Positions 54,101-64,000 of a stretch of 64,000 nucleotides of DNA are shown here, in pieces. The notes under the pieces were generated by a model. That model was given only the letters and a program-made list of their open reading frames with translations. It did no database searches and was not told the DNA's origin. The stretch is from Pegea sp. RAD2-039 (Eukaryota > Chordata > Thaliacea > Salpida > Salpidae): contig JAQGEQ010000229.1 in NCBI GenBank assembly GCA_034620365.1, forward strand, positions 37,150-101,149. The letters are read 5' to 3'. Each line of letters starts with the position of its first letter. The first letter of the stretch is position 1. The translations under genes and the position numbers were made by a program.

Positions 54101-56785
54101 AAAGAGGTTCAGGGGCACTCTACTGACTTTTGCTTCCAATTGTTTGATCCAGATTATATCAGCAACAATTTCAGGCAAATTGCGACCAGTTAGCTTTTTA
54201 CTGTCACCCAACTTTTGCTTGAACTCGTTTGCTGTCGACTATAAAAAGAAGTTAGCGACATCTAGTGATATCGAGACTTACTTTGATGTAGTTGGTGATC
54301 TGAACAAGAAGATTTTCACGCTCAGTTGTTAAGTGTTTGGAGATGTTGTGACGTTTAATGAGATGTTGATGTCGACGAAACTCATCAATTTGTTGATTCA
54401 TCTGAAATAAGATTGAATTTTTTCATAAATTATTTCTTATATCAGTAACTCCAAGTCAGCAGATTGAAAAGTTTCTTAACTATGAGTAAAGAGCTACTTG
54501 TGAGTGCTTGAAACAAAATAAAGACTGACTGAGCAAATCTAAAGAGGAAATCTACGATCTGTTGACCACGATGTCACTGTCCTAGGTCACTGGACCGCGT
54601 CACCGAACAGTGGATTTAAAAGCTTTTCACTATAATTTAACCCTTGCAGAGGTAGGAAGGAAGCATGGGTGTCAACTTCCTTCCATCTAATAGTTCACTC
54701 TCGAATTTGTATCAAAATCAATTCTTGTGATAATTTGATTCAGTTTCTTGAAACTTTCTATAAATAACTAGAAAATCTTGAAACTACAAAATTTTACTAA
54801 TTTGTTTAATTCCAGTTTGTAAGCTAATTTGAACTTTAAAAGAGACTGCTTGCTAGTAGCTAGCTTCTTATTCATTTATCGGATATATTCGTCGAACTGA
54901 CAAGTGAAATAGTTTTACTATTCATATAACTAAATTTATTGTTTACAACTTTCGATTATCAAATTTTTGAAATATTTAACTTTTGATTTCTAAACTAATT
55001 TTTAAAATGATGTTTTTATACAACTAATTATTTTGTTTATGAAATTTACAATTGTTGTTTAGCATTAATAGATTATAAATATTTATGAACCAATCTGGTT
55101 TGTTAGTCGAGGTGTTTTTACGAGTCAAGGTGCTAAATCAACCAAATTATATTATCTTTTGCAGAGCTCTAATCAGAGTCGAAAAAATATTAGTCACATA
55201 TTCAAATTAAACATTAGATTTTGATACAACAATATAAAGTTTATTTCTTATTTCGATAATAATCGACATCACTTACTTTATGAGATCCACCGCTTAAGCG
55301 AGATCTCAATTTATCGGCTACTACATCCTCTGCCGGCCGGACTTGACGTTCAAATCTACTGCAAAGTTCCCTCCACTTCTCGATCGTATAAGAAGTACAT
55401 TGAAAAAGATCAAAATCGTCGAAAATACGAGACAACAATTGTTTCAAGTTTAATCGTTTTATTTCACTATCAGTTAGATGAAAAGTCAGTTGTTGATAAG
55501 TGGTTCGGAGATTATTGATCTGTAAAAGATCAAGATGACATCGATTTCAAGGATGCTTTTTTAGTTCACCTCTTGTAAGCGATCTCTCATCTCCATCACA
55601 TCTTCAGGGACATATTTAGCTCCGAACCATTGATGAGATGGATATTGCTTCCAGATACGATTAGTTAAATCTTCACAAGATTCCAACCATCTAGTAAGGA
55701 AGCTACTTGCAGATTGCAAACAATCCCTAACATGAGAGTATTCTGATTCCCATATTGATACAAACTCTTCTGTTATTCTTTTTCGAGTTACTCTACAAAA
55801 TTGGTCACCTAAAAAAGACCATGAGTCACGTGACTTTCATTGTAGATCATCTTACTAATGAGCTTGATAAGATGAAGCATTCGATATTCAGGATAAGGTT
55901 TATAGTCAGTTGCTTTCCAAACATCGTCTAAGACATCTTGAAAGTCATCAATTAGATTAAACATTTCATCTGAAGAAGATTTAGTAAAGATTAACCAATA
56001 AATTGAAGTTGATGATATTACTAAATGAAAAATCTTTCAAGTTGGTTTTCAAGGGTTCTTTGATCGGAGAGAAGATATCTACAAGTTCAGATGCTCTTTG
56101 CTGTTCTTCTAGATGTGATGATGTCTCAGAAAGCTCCTTCCAGTAACGAAGCTCATCAAAAGGACTTGATATCCCTAAAAGTGATAATATCAGATACTAT
56201 CTACTGTTATTCATCACTTACCAATCAGTCGTTCTTCTTTACTTCCAGAAGCGATCTTTAATGAGCTCCCTAAACGTTGTTCAAGATCCTCAATCAATCT
56301 ATAGATTTCCGGATCAATCTTTTGGTTGAAAGAATCTTTAGAGATACTTGGAATAAAAACCTTTTAAAAATTAAAGTAGAAATAATTAATAAAATTCAGA
56401 TTGTTGAGAAGTTTACCTTTGAAATACTCTGATAAAAACCCTGGAGTGGGTCTGGCATTGATGAATAACAGACTAACGAACGGATGTTTGTTTCATTAAC
56501 CACTTCAGGTTGTAATTTGTAGAATATCAGCTTGTTGTCACTTTTTTTCTCAGAAACTTGTACCTATAAGAGATATTATTTAACAACAATTAATTTTCTT
56601 TATAAAATCTTACTAACATCATGATAAAACTGAATTTTATTCAAGTTTTCTTGAGCTACAAGAGTCATACAACTGGAATCATTAAGAAATCTTTCAAAGA
56701 AAGAGTTTTCAATCTTTATTTCAAAATCTGATCCAAAATGATTTTGAATTATTTGATAAAAATACTTTTTACATAGACCACTCAT
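36115..56785 (-). CDS. DYNC2H1: Cytoplasmic dynein-2 heavy chain (intraflagellar transport motor)
   Basis: Several dozen exons span the family's full length (about 4,300 aa expected), from ATG at 56785 ([18 protein letters not shown]) to TAG at 36117-36115 ([11 protein letters not shown]). Landmarks from the N-terminus: tail block [20 protein letters not shown] (about 53.8 kb); linker [20 protein letters not shown] (about 50.8 kb); AAA1 P-loop [10 protein letters not shown] (49201-49232); AAA2 GPSGSGKTT, split by an intron (48.1 kb); AAA3 GPDGCGKS (46849-46872); AAA4 GRVGAGRR (about 45.19 kb), lacking the GK[ST] core as in other dynein-2 chains; coiled-coil stalk and microtubule-binding domain (about 40.4-42.3 kb); C-terminal [20 protein letters not shown] and [13 protein letters not shown]. 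It powers retrograde transport in cilia (established for the family). Odd points are the TGACGTCA sites in exons and introns and a 2.1-kb G-rich intronic minisatellite. No frame-breaking lesion was seen, but not every exon was joined. Confidence 0.93.
36288..36515. repeat. 22-bp minisatellite in the last intron of DYNC2H1
   Basis: About ten units of TCATCAACTAGCTGTCAATC plus AC, alternating CAACTAG and CAAGTAG/T variants. It fills the intron between the LSWLPQ exon and the final coding exon. Confidence 0.95.
42440..44583. repeat. 2.1-kb minisatellite, 27-bp unit with GGGG runs, in a DYNC2H1 intron
   Basis: About 80 units built on GGGGTCAGGGTCAGTGGCAG followed by AAGTGTT, with CAG/AAA/TAG variants and units lacking one GGGTCA block. 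It lies between the exon encoding [13 protein letters not shown] (44.6 kb) and the one encoding [14 protein letters not shown] (42.2 kb), where related proteins have a variable linker. The unit is 27 bp, so open frames of up to 307 codons run through it on the plus strand (VLGSGSVAE repeats) and shorter ones on the minus strand; these are by-products. The plus strand is G-rich and the DYNC2H1 transcript is C-rich here. Confidence 0.97.
45935..46125. repeat. T-rich degenerate minisatellite (TTTTTACTTTTTGGG type) in a DYNC2H1 intron
   Basis: About ten imperfect units of 16-23 bp alternating TTTTTTGG, TTTTTAC and GGGTATTTAC. On the gene strand it is an A/C-rich tract near a splice donor, just after the exon encoding SMVQV. 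The 64-residue plus-strand ORF across it is low-complexity Phe-rich and not a gene. Confidence 0.85.
54430..55240. other. Large AT-rich intron of DYNC2H1
   Basis: Lies between the exon region near 54.40 kb and the exon encoding SRLSGGSHK (about 55.28 kb). No coding block. From here to the 5' end the gene becomes AT-rich and loses the TGACGTCA palindromes. A segment at about 54655-54690 resembles, in inverted orientation, sequence at about 63010-63040. Confidence 0.6.
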
Positions 56786-58379
56786 ATTGAAGAAATCTAA
56801 AAGATAAATTCTTTATTTATTTATGATAAAAAACAAATTGAAATTACTATAAGAAGATCCTATAAGAATTGTTAATCTTTATTTAGTCATAGAACTGATT
56901 TGATTACAGAAATAAAAAAATTAGTTTTCTCATTCAAGTTTGAATAGCTAAAAATTATCAAACTAATATTTAGTTAATATTAAAATAACTTCATAAAAAA
57001 CTTAATAAACATTTTATGCAATATAATCAGAAAATTAATTATTTTTAAAAATCAAAACAAATATTTTTTATACAAGTAGGTAATTGCACATTTATATCAA
57101 TAAATTAAATTTCAAATATTATCTGTGAAAAATATAAAACATTTTAGAAAACTCGGGTACTTTTCAGTGCAATATTTTAGCTTAATCATTAAACTTTTTT
57201 CGATTTTATTACTGAAGATATCTAAAATTTTATAAATATAAATATCAAAATCAGATATAAATGATAACAATCAATTTAAAATAAATGATTATTGATTGTT
57301 TTTTTCATAGTAATAAGTATTTACTTTATAATTAGTATTAATTTTAATCTTAATAAAAATTATTTTATAAACATTCTTAAAAGTAAAACTGTTTCATTAT
57401 AAACTTGTGTTTTGTGCTGCTCTAAATAATTTAAAACTTTTGATAACAGCTAGAAATAAAAAAGACGCTTCGAAAAATCTTCAAAATATTTATCCAAGAA
57501 CGGTGGAATAAAAAACTGTTTCAGTAGTAGATATTTCGACAAAAATTCAATGTTGAACTGAAAATACTAAATTAAATTTCAATTATTTAAAATTTATTTC
57601 TTTTAAATTTTTAATCAAGTTTGAATGTATGATTTAAAAAAGGGCAATCAAAAGAATATTATTTTTCTATAAGTGTTTAGAGCAAAGTTTCTCCATATTT
57701 TTGTTACATATTTACTTATTTGACATAAATAATAATAATATAAATTATTTAAAATTCTACTCTACTTGACTAAATACAAGAATAATCATATTTAGATGAT
57801 CATATCTATTTGCATTTATTCATAATAAAGCTTTTTATTAAAACGTCGATCTTTGGTAGGTTGAGAATGACTAATTTGGACTTTTAAATTACAATTAAAC
57901 ATTTTATTTACAAATCAAACTGATATTTTCAACAAATGTAATTACTATTAATAATAACATATGTGCATATAATCACAAACAATTAATTTGGCTTATACCC
58001 TGATAATACTCCGTTGTTTTGAATCAGAATGTTTTTAAATATTAAGTTTTTATTAAACTTTGATCAAAAATTAACCATAATGTAAAATTCATAAATAAAA
58101 TAAGTTTTAAGTTTACTGAAAATTTTAATAATTTTGTTAAAATATGTCATCATAATAAGGACTTCATTTTAATATGAGTAACTTAAGGACTTGACAGCTT
58201 TTAGCCACAAAGTATCCTTAGTGGTATTGTATCTGTTTTCTGAAATATGATATTTCAAGCACGTGATATTCACGATATACAAAAAACTTTGCTGTATACT
58301 CACGTGATATTCACCTAATTAAACTTTTTATAAAATGTCTAAAAACTCAAACCTGTTGAAGTTATTGAAGAAAAATATG
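56786..58379. other. Intergenic region upstream of DYNC2H1
   Basis: Extremely AT-rich. No X-box, CRE or other GC-containing promoter motif is apparent immediately upstream of the DYNC2H1 ATG, although such motifs are abundant in the gene body. Additional non-coding 5' exons cannot be excluded. Confidence 0.45.
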
Positions 58380-58580
58380 AAACTCTAACAACATCTTTAA
58401 TTCAAACTCTAACAACATCTTTAGTTCAAACTCTAACAACATCTTTAGTTCAAACTCTAACAACATCTTTAGTTCAAACTCTAACAACATCTTTAGTTCA
58501 AACTCTAACAACATCTTTAATTCAAACTCTAACAACATCTTTAATTCAAACTCTAACAACATCTTTAGTTCAAACTCTAT
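58380..58580. repeat. 24-bp minisatellite (AACTCTAACAACATCTTTAG plus TTCA), about eight copies
   Basis: Highly homogeneous units differing mainly at one position (TTTAGTTCA or TTTAATTCA), implying recent expansion. The unit is a multiple of three, giving a spurious minus-strand ORF of MLLEFELK repeats. Confidence 0.95.
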
Positions 58581-59312
58581 GGAACTTCTCGATGATTTTA
58601 TCAGTGCTAAAACTAGTCGTTTCTAGATTTGAATAATTTATTTAAGAAATATGTGACTAACTGGAAGTTTTTAAAACATCTATTAGCGAAAACCTCTACA
58701 GCTATGATCTTTATCAGTTAGAAAATATCCAAATCATAGATGTCTTTTCAGGAGAAATTTATAATTAATTATACAAGAAACATTTTATCAATAGAAACTT
58801 TCAAAATATTGAAAGAAGAACGTTGAAAGTAAAAGATATAAACTAAATGAGAAATGAAATAACTTATTAAATTATTAAATTCGAATATAAAGTTGTATTA
58901 TCTCGAAGTCTTGCTAAGTGTACAAAGAAAAACAAATGTAATATTTGATTTAACCTAGCAATATTATTTCTCAACTATTAGCTTGGAAATATTTTGTCAA
59001 ATTGAAAAGATCTAATTACTTCAAGTAAACAAGCATTTTTGTTTTCAGCAAAATGGTTGAACAACTCTGTTTCACCATCAGAAGTCCAGCAAACTTTGAT
59101 ACTGAGCTCAAAGATTTTAATGTAAATATTTGTTTCTTACAAAACTATCTTAATTGTGAAATTGTTTATTTTTCAAAAACATTTTTACTGTTGCCAAATA
59201 TAGAATTTCAAGTGTTTACAAAATTAAAATTTCAATTACACGTTGCAAGCTTTATATCATTAATAACAAATTATCTTATAAATCTCAAAATATTCATTTG
59301 TATCATCTGCAG

Positions 59313-59352
59313 CAAGCGCGTAGAACAGTCTTAAGGGCACGCAAGCCCCAAT
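59313..59352. repeat. 40-bp exact copy of a DYNC2H1 exon segment
   Basis: The 40 bases at 59313-59352 (starting CAAGCGCGTAGAACAGTCTT) are identical to 48521-48560 inside the DYNC2H1 exon encoding [11 protein letters not shown], in the same orientation. Flanks differ completely. Its GC content stands out from the AT-rich surroundings. It is too short to be a gene; it looks like a small insertion or templated repair patch. Confidence 0.85.
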
Positions 59353-60205
59353 AAACAGAAATGTATTTAAGTAATTCAGTAAAAAAAAAACTCTTCCTAA
59401 AAAATAAGATTTTCTAAACATCCATGCAATCTCTATTTGTTATTAAATTAGTTCAAAAAAGCTTTTTTTTCTGTATTTTTGTGAATTTTGAACATTTTCA
59501 AAAGATTAAAAGAAATATAAAAAGAAACTCAAAAATATTTTGGTAGAAAACTTGTTGATTCATATTATGCCTGAAGTTCAAGCAGTTTAATCTGAAAAAT
59601 AATGTTTAAAAGAACCAGTTGGAAAATAATTAAAATTTGTGATGATTTAAATGAATAATTTTAATTTAATTTGAAACAAACTTTTGAATTAATTTTGATT
59701 TCTTGCAAAACATTGGAAAAGAAATTAGTTTATTACAAAATAAACTTTGATAAAAGTCAAATATTTCTGTGAAACATGAAAATAGAATGTAAGCGTGAGC
59801 AAATAGAAGAATTTAAAAGTTTGGTTTTCTCTGCTTCTTATTTGTTGTTACTTCGTAGACGCGTCTATCTTCCACTTTATAAGACCTTAAAAAAGCATTT
59901 TTATTTTCTAACATTGTGATCAGTTAACAAATAATTATTGAAATCAAAAAGTTACTTTATTGAACTCACTTCAATTTCATCAAAAAATTTTCAAAATATT
60001 TTGGAAAGAGCTCTTAAGTAATCTCTTAAACTTACAACAAAACTGATTTCAGAGTTAATTTAACTTAAATACATTAAATAAGTTATAAATATTATATATA
60101 TATATATTATGTTACTTTGTAATATAGTTTATAAATATGGAAATATTATTATGATTATGATATAGAAATTAAGATTTTGTCAGTATGAAGCAGTTGAAGA
60201 TTTGT
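59353..60205. other. Intergenic AT-rich DNA
   Basis: No gene seen. Contains a (TA) run near 60090-60110 and the presumed 3' UTR of the gene ending at 60206. Confidence 0.4.
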
Positions 60206-61967
60206 TTACTTCATTACTGGTGGAAGCACGATCATTAGGAGTAAAGCGAGCTCAAAGAGGATCAGGGAGTTGCAATAAAACGACATCATCTTAAAAATAG
60301 ACATAAAATTGTCTTCCTGTAAAATAATTGAAAGATTAATAGAAAGAAGAAGAATTTTTGTGAGAAATGTTTTCATTAAACGTTAGAAAAGATGATAGAA
60401 TGTTACTTCTCACCAAGCTGAAATAGAAACCAAGACATCCAAGTAAATACAAAGCAAGTTCGTAAAGGTTTCGTGCTTTCAAGATTTTCTTATAAGATTT
60501 GTAGTGGATATCAAGCAGTTTCAACTAATGAGAAAAATTAAATTTTCACTGATATTTGAAAGACATTTTATACTTTATATAATCTTATGAAAAACAAATT
60601 GCTCGCTGGTGAAAGAAAAACGAATTTATATTCGTCAGGAACCACTGAAATGAAATTCTTACCCCTTTTTCACTCGAAATCTCCAAAACAAGTTCATCAA
60701 ACTCTTTATTCGTCGAAGTTATGATCCTACTTTCTTCTTTGATAACTGAAGAAGTTTTGAAAGAAGCTAGAGGTGGAACAAAAATAATAGAAATCTAAAA
60801 AAATTACATTTGTATTGATGAAACAAAATACTTCAATTAATTTCTTACAGAACACAGTGGGTATAAAAACACTTTAAATTTCGACATATTGCTTTTAAGC
60901 GAGAAAAATCCTTCCCAATTATGTAGTGCAGCGTAATAACCAGGCCAAATAACTGCAACAAAATTAAGAAATGTTAATTTAATACAAAAAAGTTGTTTAG
61001 CTTAAAAAACATGATTTCAAATGTAAATCAACCCTGATTTGACGGTACAAATAATCTAAATTTACTAAATTATCATTGTAAGTATATTAGAAAAAGTTTA
61101 TCGACAACAAACTACAAACTAGAAAGCAGAAAATAAACAGAATTTCTAATTTCTACTTTATTCAGTATTAACAAAATTGAAATTTTAGCCACGGAATTTG
61201 ATTCAAATTATTTGAATATCATCATTATGAAATTTAAAGTTTATATCACTATAAAAAGAAAATCGGTTTGAAGTTTAAATATAAATTTATTTAAAGTCAT
61301 TAAAAATAGAAAAAGTATAAAAACTGAAATATCATAAGAAATACCAAAAAATATTTCATATTTGTATACTGAAACAACTTAACTATCATCTTGTACAGAG
61401 TTGTACAGTCAGTATTCTATATTGCAATCAATAATGTAAAATAAAAAATTGTGAAATAAAATTTGTGAAATAAATAAAAAACTTCTGCTAAAAAGCTTTT
61501 TCAGAAGATTTAAATTGAATAAACTGCTTACAATTCGCTAAAAACATTTGTAGTTGATATAAAAATTATTAAATTATTGTTTATAAGAATAATAAAACAG
61601 TTATAAATTGTTTTAAAATTATTTAGTATTTCAGATAAAGTAAATATTTAAAAATAATCTGAGATAATCCAAAAAAAGTTAGATTCAGTCTTAAATAAAT
61701 ATTAAAGAAATAATTTCACTGAATTTCTTGATATAGTAATTTCTTTTTCTGACAAATATTAAAACAATTGATGCAAAAGAACGAATCCTTCAATTTGTAC
61801 TTGAATTGAAACTAAGAGTTTTTCACAAATGGTCGACAAACAAATGCTGACTTACATACAAGTGCAAACCAATGAAAGATAAACCATCTAATTCTTATAA
61901 CCCAAATATTCCATTTCACAAACATTTTCAACATCCAATTTTGCTGGCGTAGTGTACAGTTGATCAT
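60206..61967 (-). CDS. Small multi-pass membrane protein, unknown family (about 189 aa)
   Basis: Five exons, 61856-61968 (ATG at 61967-61965), 60849-60952, 60663-60794, 60414-60524 and 60206-60316, join in one frame with phases 1, 0, 0, 0 to TAA at 60208. The protein has four hydrophobic segments: WFIFHWFALVFIWPGYYAAL (about 30-50), VFLYPLCSISIIFVPPLASF (about 67-87), YELALYLLGCLGFYFSL (about 135-152) and LILFELALLLMIVLPPVM (about 170-188). A polar, Ser/Glu/Lys-rich stretch lies between the second and third. The basic N-terminus (KMFVKWNIWVIRIRW) suggests it is cytosolic. The first exon starts with an acceptor-like TTTTAG just before AATG, so an upstream exon (5' UTR or coding) is likely, perhaps at the CCAAT/NRF1-like patch near 63.0 kb. 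No family recognised. Confidence 0.6.
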
Positions 61968-62994
61968 TCTAAAACAACATTCTTTAATTACAAATTAGTT
62001 CTGATGTTGAACATATTAAAATTTTATATCGTTTCTATAAATAATCTAAATAAATTATTAAAAAGCTCAAAAAGGTTAAATAAACATTTGAATTAATTTC
62101 CAATAAAATGATGACTACATACATCTAACTAAACAAGTTTTGGTTACTTAAAAGTACTAACCTGCTTTGCAATGATTAAAGATAAGCCCTAGATGAAGTG
62201 ACTGCTGTCTTAAATCCAACAAATTAAAAACTTAGCCTCTTTTCCATATGACTAGTTTTAAGGTGGGGAAACTACCCTAGTCGATTAGATTTATTTTTAT
62301 TTCTAATAGGTTTGCAAATTAGAGTGACTAAAACTAACTATCTTACTGAAAAATAATAAAATGTTTAAAAAGTATATCTAAAGGTATTTTCCTAGTTATG
62401 TAAGTATTTACAAAAGTGTTTCCAAATAAAAAAATGAAATTTTAAATCAAAAGTTGATTTGAATATTTTTGAACATGTACTAGGAAAGCATATTCTTTGA
62501 GTTTCAAAAAGTCTTTGATAGTTGAAAAATGTTATTTCAAATAAATTTAAACATAATTTTGCGACATTCAGTTGTCAGTAGTTGTAGAAATTTAGATAAA
62601 CATAAATTTGAAGTAGAAAATGAAATAGAAAATTATTAAAAAGAAATAAAACAGGTTACAATCTAATCAATGATAAATTTCAGATTTATAAAAATTTCTT
62701 GAACGGTCAACAACTTTTTACATTTTTGTTTACTTTTGTTATTTTGATATCTAAACAAATCAAATTAGAAATAGATATATTTAGTTCATAAAGTAATAAA
62801 TATTCACAACGACTAAGTTGTTGTTTTAATTGAATTTTTACTAAGATAGATATAAATGTAAGTTAACACCAACCCAGTTTCTACTGAATCTAAAACATTT
62901 TCAAATCAATTTTCAAAGTTTATTATTTAAAATAATTTGTATTTGGAAAGCAATTAAGATGTGATTGGGAACTTGTTTTCCTTCTGACAAAGTT

Positions 62995-63052
62995 TTTGAC
63001 CAATCAGTGGATGGAAGTTGACAACCATGCTTCCTACCAGCGCATGCGCATT
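62995..63052. promoter_or_regulatory. Possible promoter patch: CCAAT box plus NRF1-like GCGCATGCGCA
   Basis: In otherwise very AT-rich DNA a GC-containing patch carries GACCAATCAG (CCAAT box, about 62998-63007) and the palindromic GCGCATGCGCA (63040-63050), which matches the NRF1 core. It lies 1 kb upstream of the first coding exon of the membrane-protein gene and 0.55 kb past the end of the next gene, where a promoter is expected. A similar GCGCATGCGCA occurs in a DYNC2H1 exon near 53.69 kb, so the motif alone is not diagnostic. Confidence 0.4.
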
Positions 63053-63606
63053 GTGATCGAAAGTAGCGTGCGCTAAACTATTCACACAGCTGTTTGGTGA
63101 TTATAGTTCTTTAAGAATATATCGAAACTGTTTTCAAAAATTTGAAAATTGTCTTGCATTTAGAATAAGATAATATCAAACAGAATGTTTACTGAACTAC
63201 TTTCTACCATATCTTGATTATAAAGCTTGATATAATTATAAATTCTCACTAGAAGTTTCTTTCTGAATTTTTTGCACAATTTTGTTCTAATTTCATAAAT
63301 TTTTATGTAAAAGTTTATTTACTAAAGAATAAAAACCTCAATTACAAGAAATAGTTTTTGTTGCGTAACTTGTTTAATAAGAATTTGTAGATGAAAATGT
63401 TGGTCATCTTTGCTAAACCATTATTGAGTTTCAGTTTAAATTAACAAAAAACTTCTGACAACTTATTAACTAACTATTTACTACATAACTTTATTCAGAA
63501 GTTTTCACTTGAATTTATTACTGACAACCACCAATATACAGCGTTAATATATTAACAAGTAAAACTGAACTCAGACAAATAATTCATTTCAATAAATCTC
63601 AGAACA

Positions 63607-64000
63607 TTAACGAAAGAAACGAAGCTCATGATATAAACCTTTAAGTTTGTTATCAATCATTCTTCCTACTTCATGATAACAACGAAACGTCTGCTCCAGG
63701 ATTACTACCCAATTGTAAAAGAACGGTCGCGTCTTGCCTTTTAGTTCTTCATCAAGTTTGTAACCATACTTAAGGAAAGATTCTAGGATATGAATGCAAG
63801 ACATATCAGAATCATATGAAGCATATGTTTGGTTATCGATTTTGTCAAGTACATTTAAAAGAGCCGTAAAAGCTAGTCGACATTCAATCAAATCCCAAGG
63901 GTGGAGATGCTTAACAAGAGAAATATGATTCAAAATGATATAAAAATAATATCGAATGTGAAAAGTCCAGAAACGTCGTTTGCGAAGCTGAACTTCAAAT
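63607..64000 (-). CDS. C-terminal exon of an unrecognised gene (partial)
   Basis: An open frame runs from the right window edge to TAA at 63609-63607, with protein-like composition: HPWDLIECRLAFTALLNVLD, SCIHILESFLKYGYKLDEEL, RPFFYNWVVILEQTFRCYHE, and a basic end MIDNKLKGLYHELRFFR. It looks largely alpha-helical with amphipathic repeats, no signal peptide and no clear membrane span. Codon use is less AT-rich than the flanks, supporting a real exon. Coding may begin at an acceptor near 63912 (TGTTAAG on the minus strand) or continue open to 64000. Family not recognised; a splice donor just before the stop is possible but weak. Confidence 0.55.
   Translation of the reverse strand, partial: FEVQLRKRRFWTFHIRYYFYIILNHISLVKHLHPWDLIECRLAFTALLNVLDKIDNQTYASYDSDMSCIHILESFLKYGYKLDEELKGKTRPFFYNWVVILEQTFRCYHEVGRMIDNKLKGLYHELRFFR

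Noticed and set aside
58362-58562. 66-codon ORF of MLLEFELK repeats
   Set aside because: By-product of the 24-bp minisatellite.
60849-60952. IWPGYYAAL segment resembling the WPGY block of Argonaute/Piwi proteins
   Set aside because: The neighbouring in-phase exons encode hydrophobic helices, and no PAZ or PIWI catalytic blocks are present.

Overview
This is a 64-kb piece of nuclear DNA from an AT-rich invertebrate animal. The genes are broken by many short GT-AG introns. The gene set is metazoan: a Furry-type morphogenesis protein, a DOK-type adaptor with PH and PTB domains, an SLC6 transporter and the ciliary dynein-2 heavy chain. There are also degenerate non-LTR retrotransposon tails and many minisatellites. 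I cannot fix the phylum from sequence alone.

Layout, left to right. 1-4687 (minus): N-terminal part of FRY/FRYL, with 3' exons beyond the left edge and two large intronic satellites. 4.7-7.9 kb: AT-rich intergenic DNA with a LINE tail. 7894-10857 (plus): complete 10-exon DOK adaptor. 10.9-14.4 kb: intergenic DNA with a 20-bp minisatellite and a second, inverted LINE tail. 14430-16058 (plus): small six-exon gene of unknown function. 17257-20076 (minus): threonine synthase-like gene (THNSL2 type). About 21.0-21.5 kb: 30-bp minisatellite. 21806-26097 (minus): SLC6 transporter with a third LINE tail in intron 1. 28004-about 32410 (minus): unrecognised, probably extracellular glycoprotein whose 5' end I could not resolve. 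36115-56785 (minus): essentially the whole of DYNC2H1, from an N-terminal ATG to the conserved C-terminus, with a 2.1-kb G-rich minisatellite in one intron. 60206-61967 (minus): small four-helix membrane protein of unknown family. 63607-64000 (minus): 3' end of another unrecognised gene.

The most striking unexplained signal is in DYNC2H1. The 8-bp palindrome TGACGTCA, usually extended as GATGACGTCATCA, occurs more than 50 times between about 36.2 and 54 kb, in exons and introns alike. Scattered copies lie in FRY and THNSL2 exons. It is nearly absent from intergenic DNA and from the AT-rich 5' end of DYNC2H1. X-box-like palindromes (GTTGCTAAGCAAC type) recur in the same interval. In exons these sites create short lineage-specific DDV, MTS or TSS stretches within the dynein. 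This looks like a dispersed short-palindrome system tied to particular gene bodies.

The genes show no operon-like link. They are ordinary animal neighbours: FRY and DOK are divergent, and the 127-aa gene and THNSL2 are convergent. The four named minus-strand loci from THNSL2 rightward are in tandem orientation but 1.7 kb or more apart.
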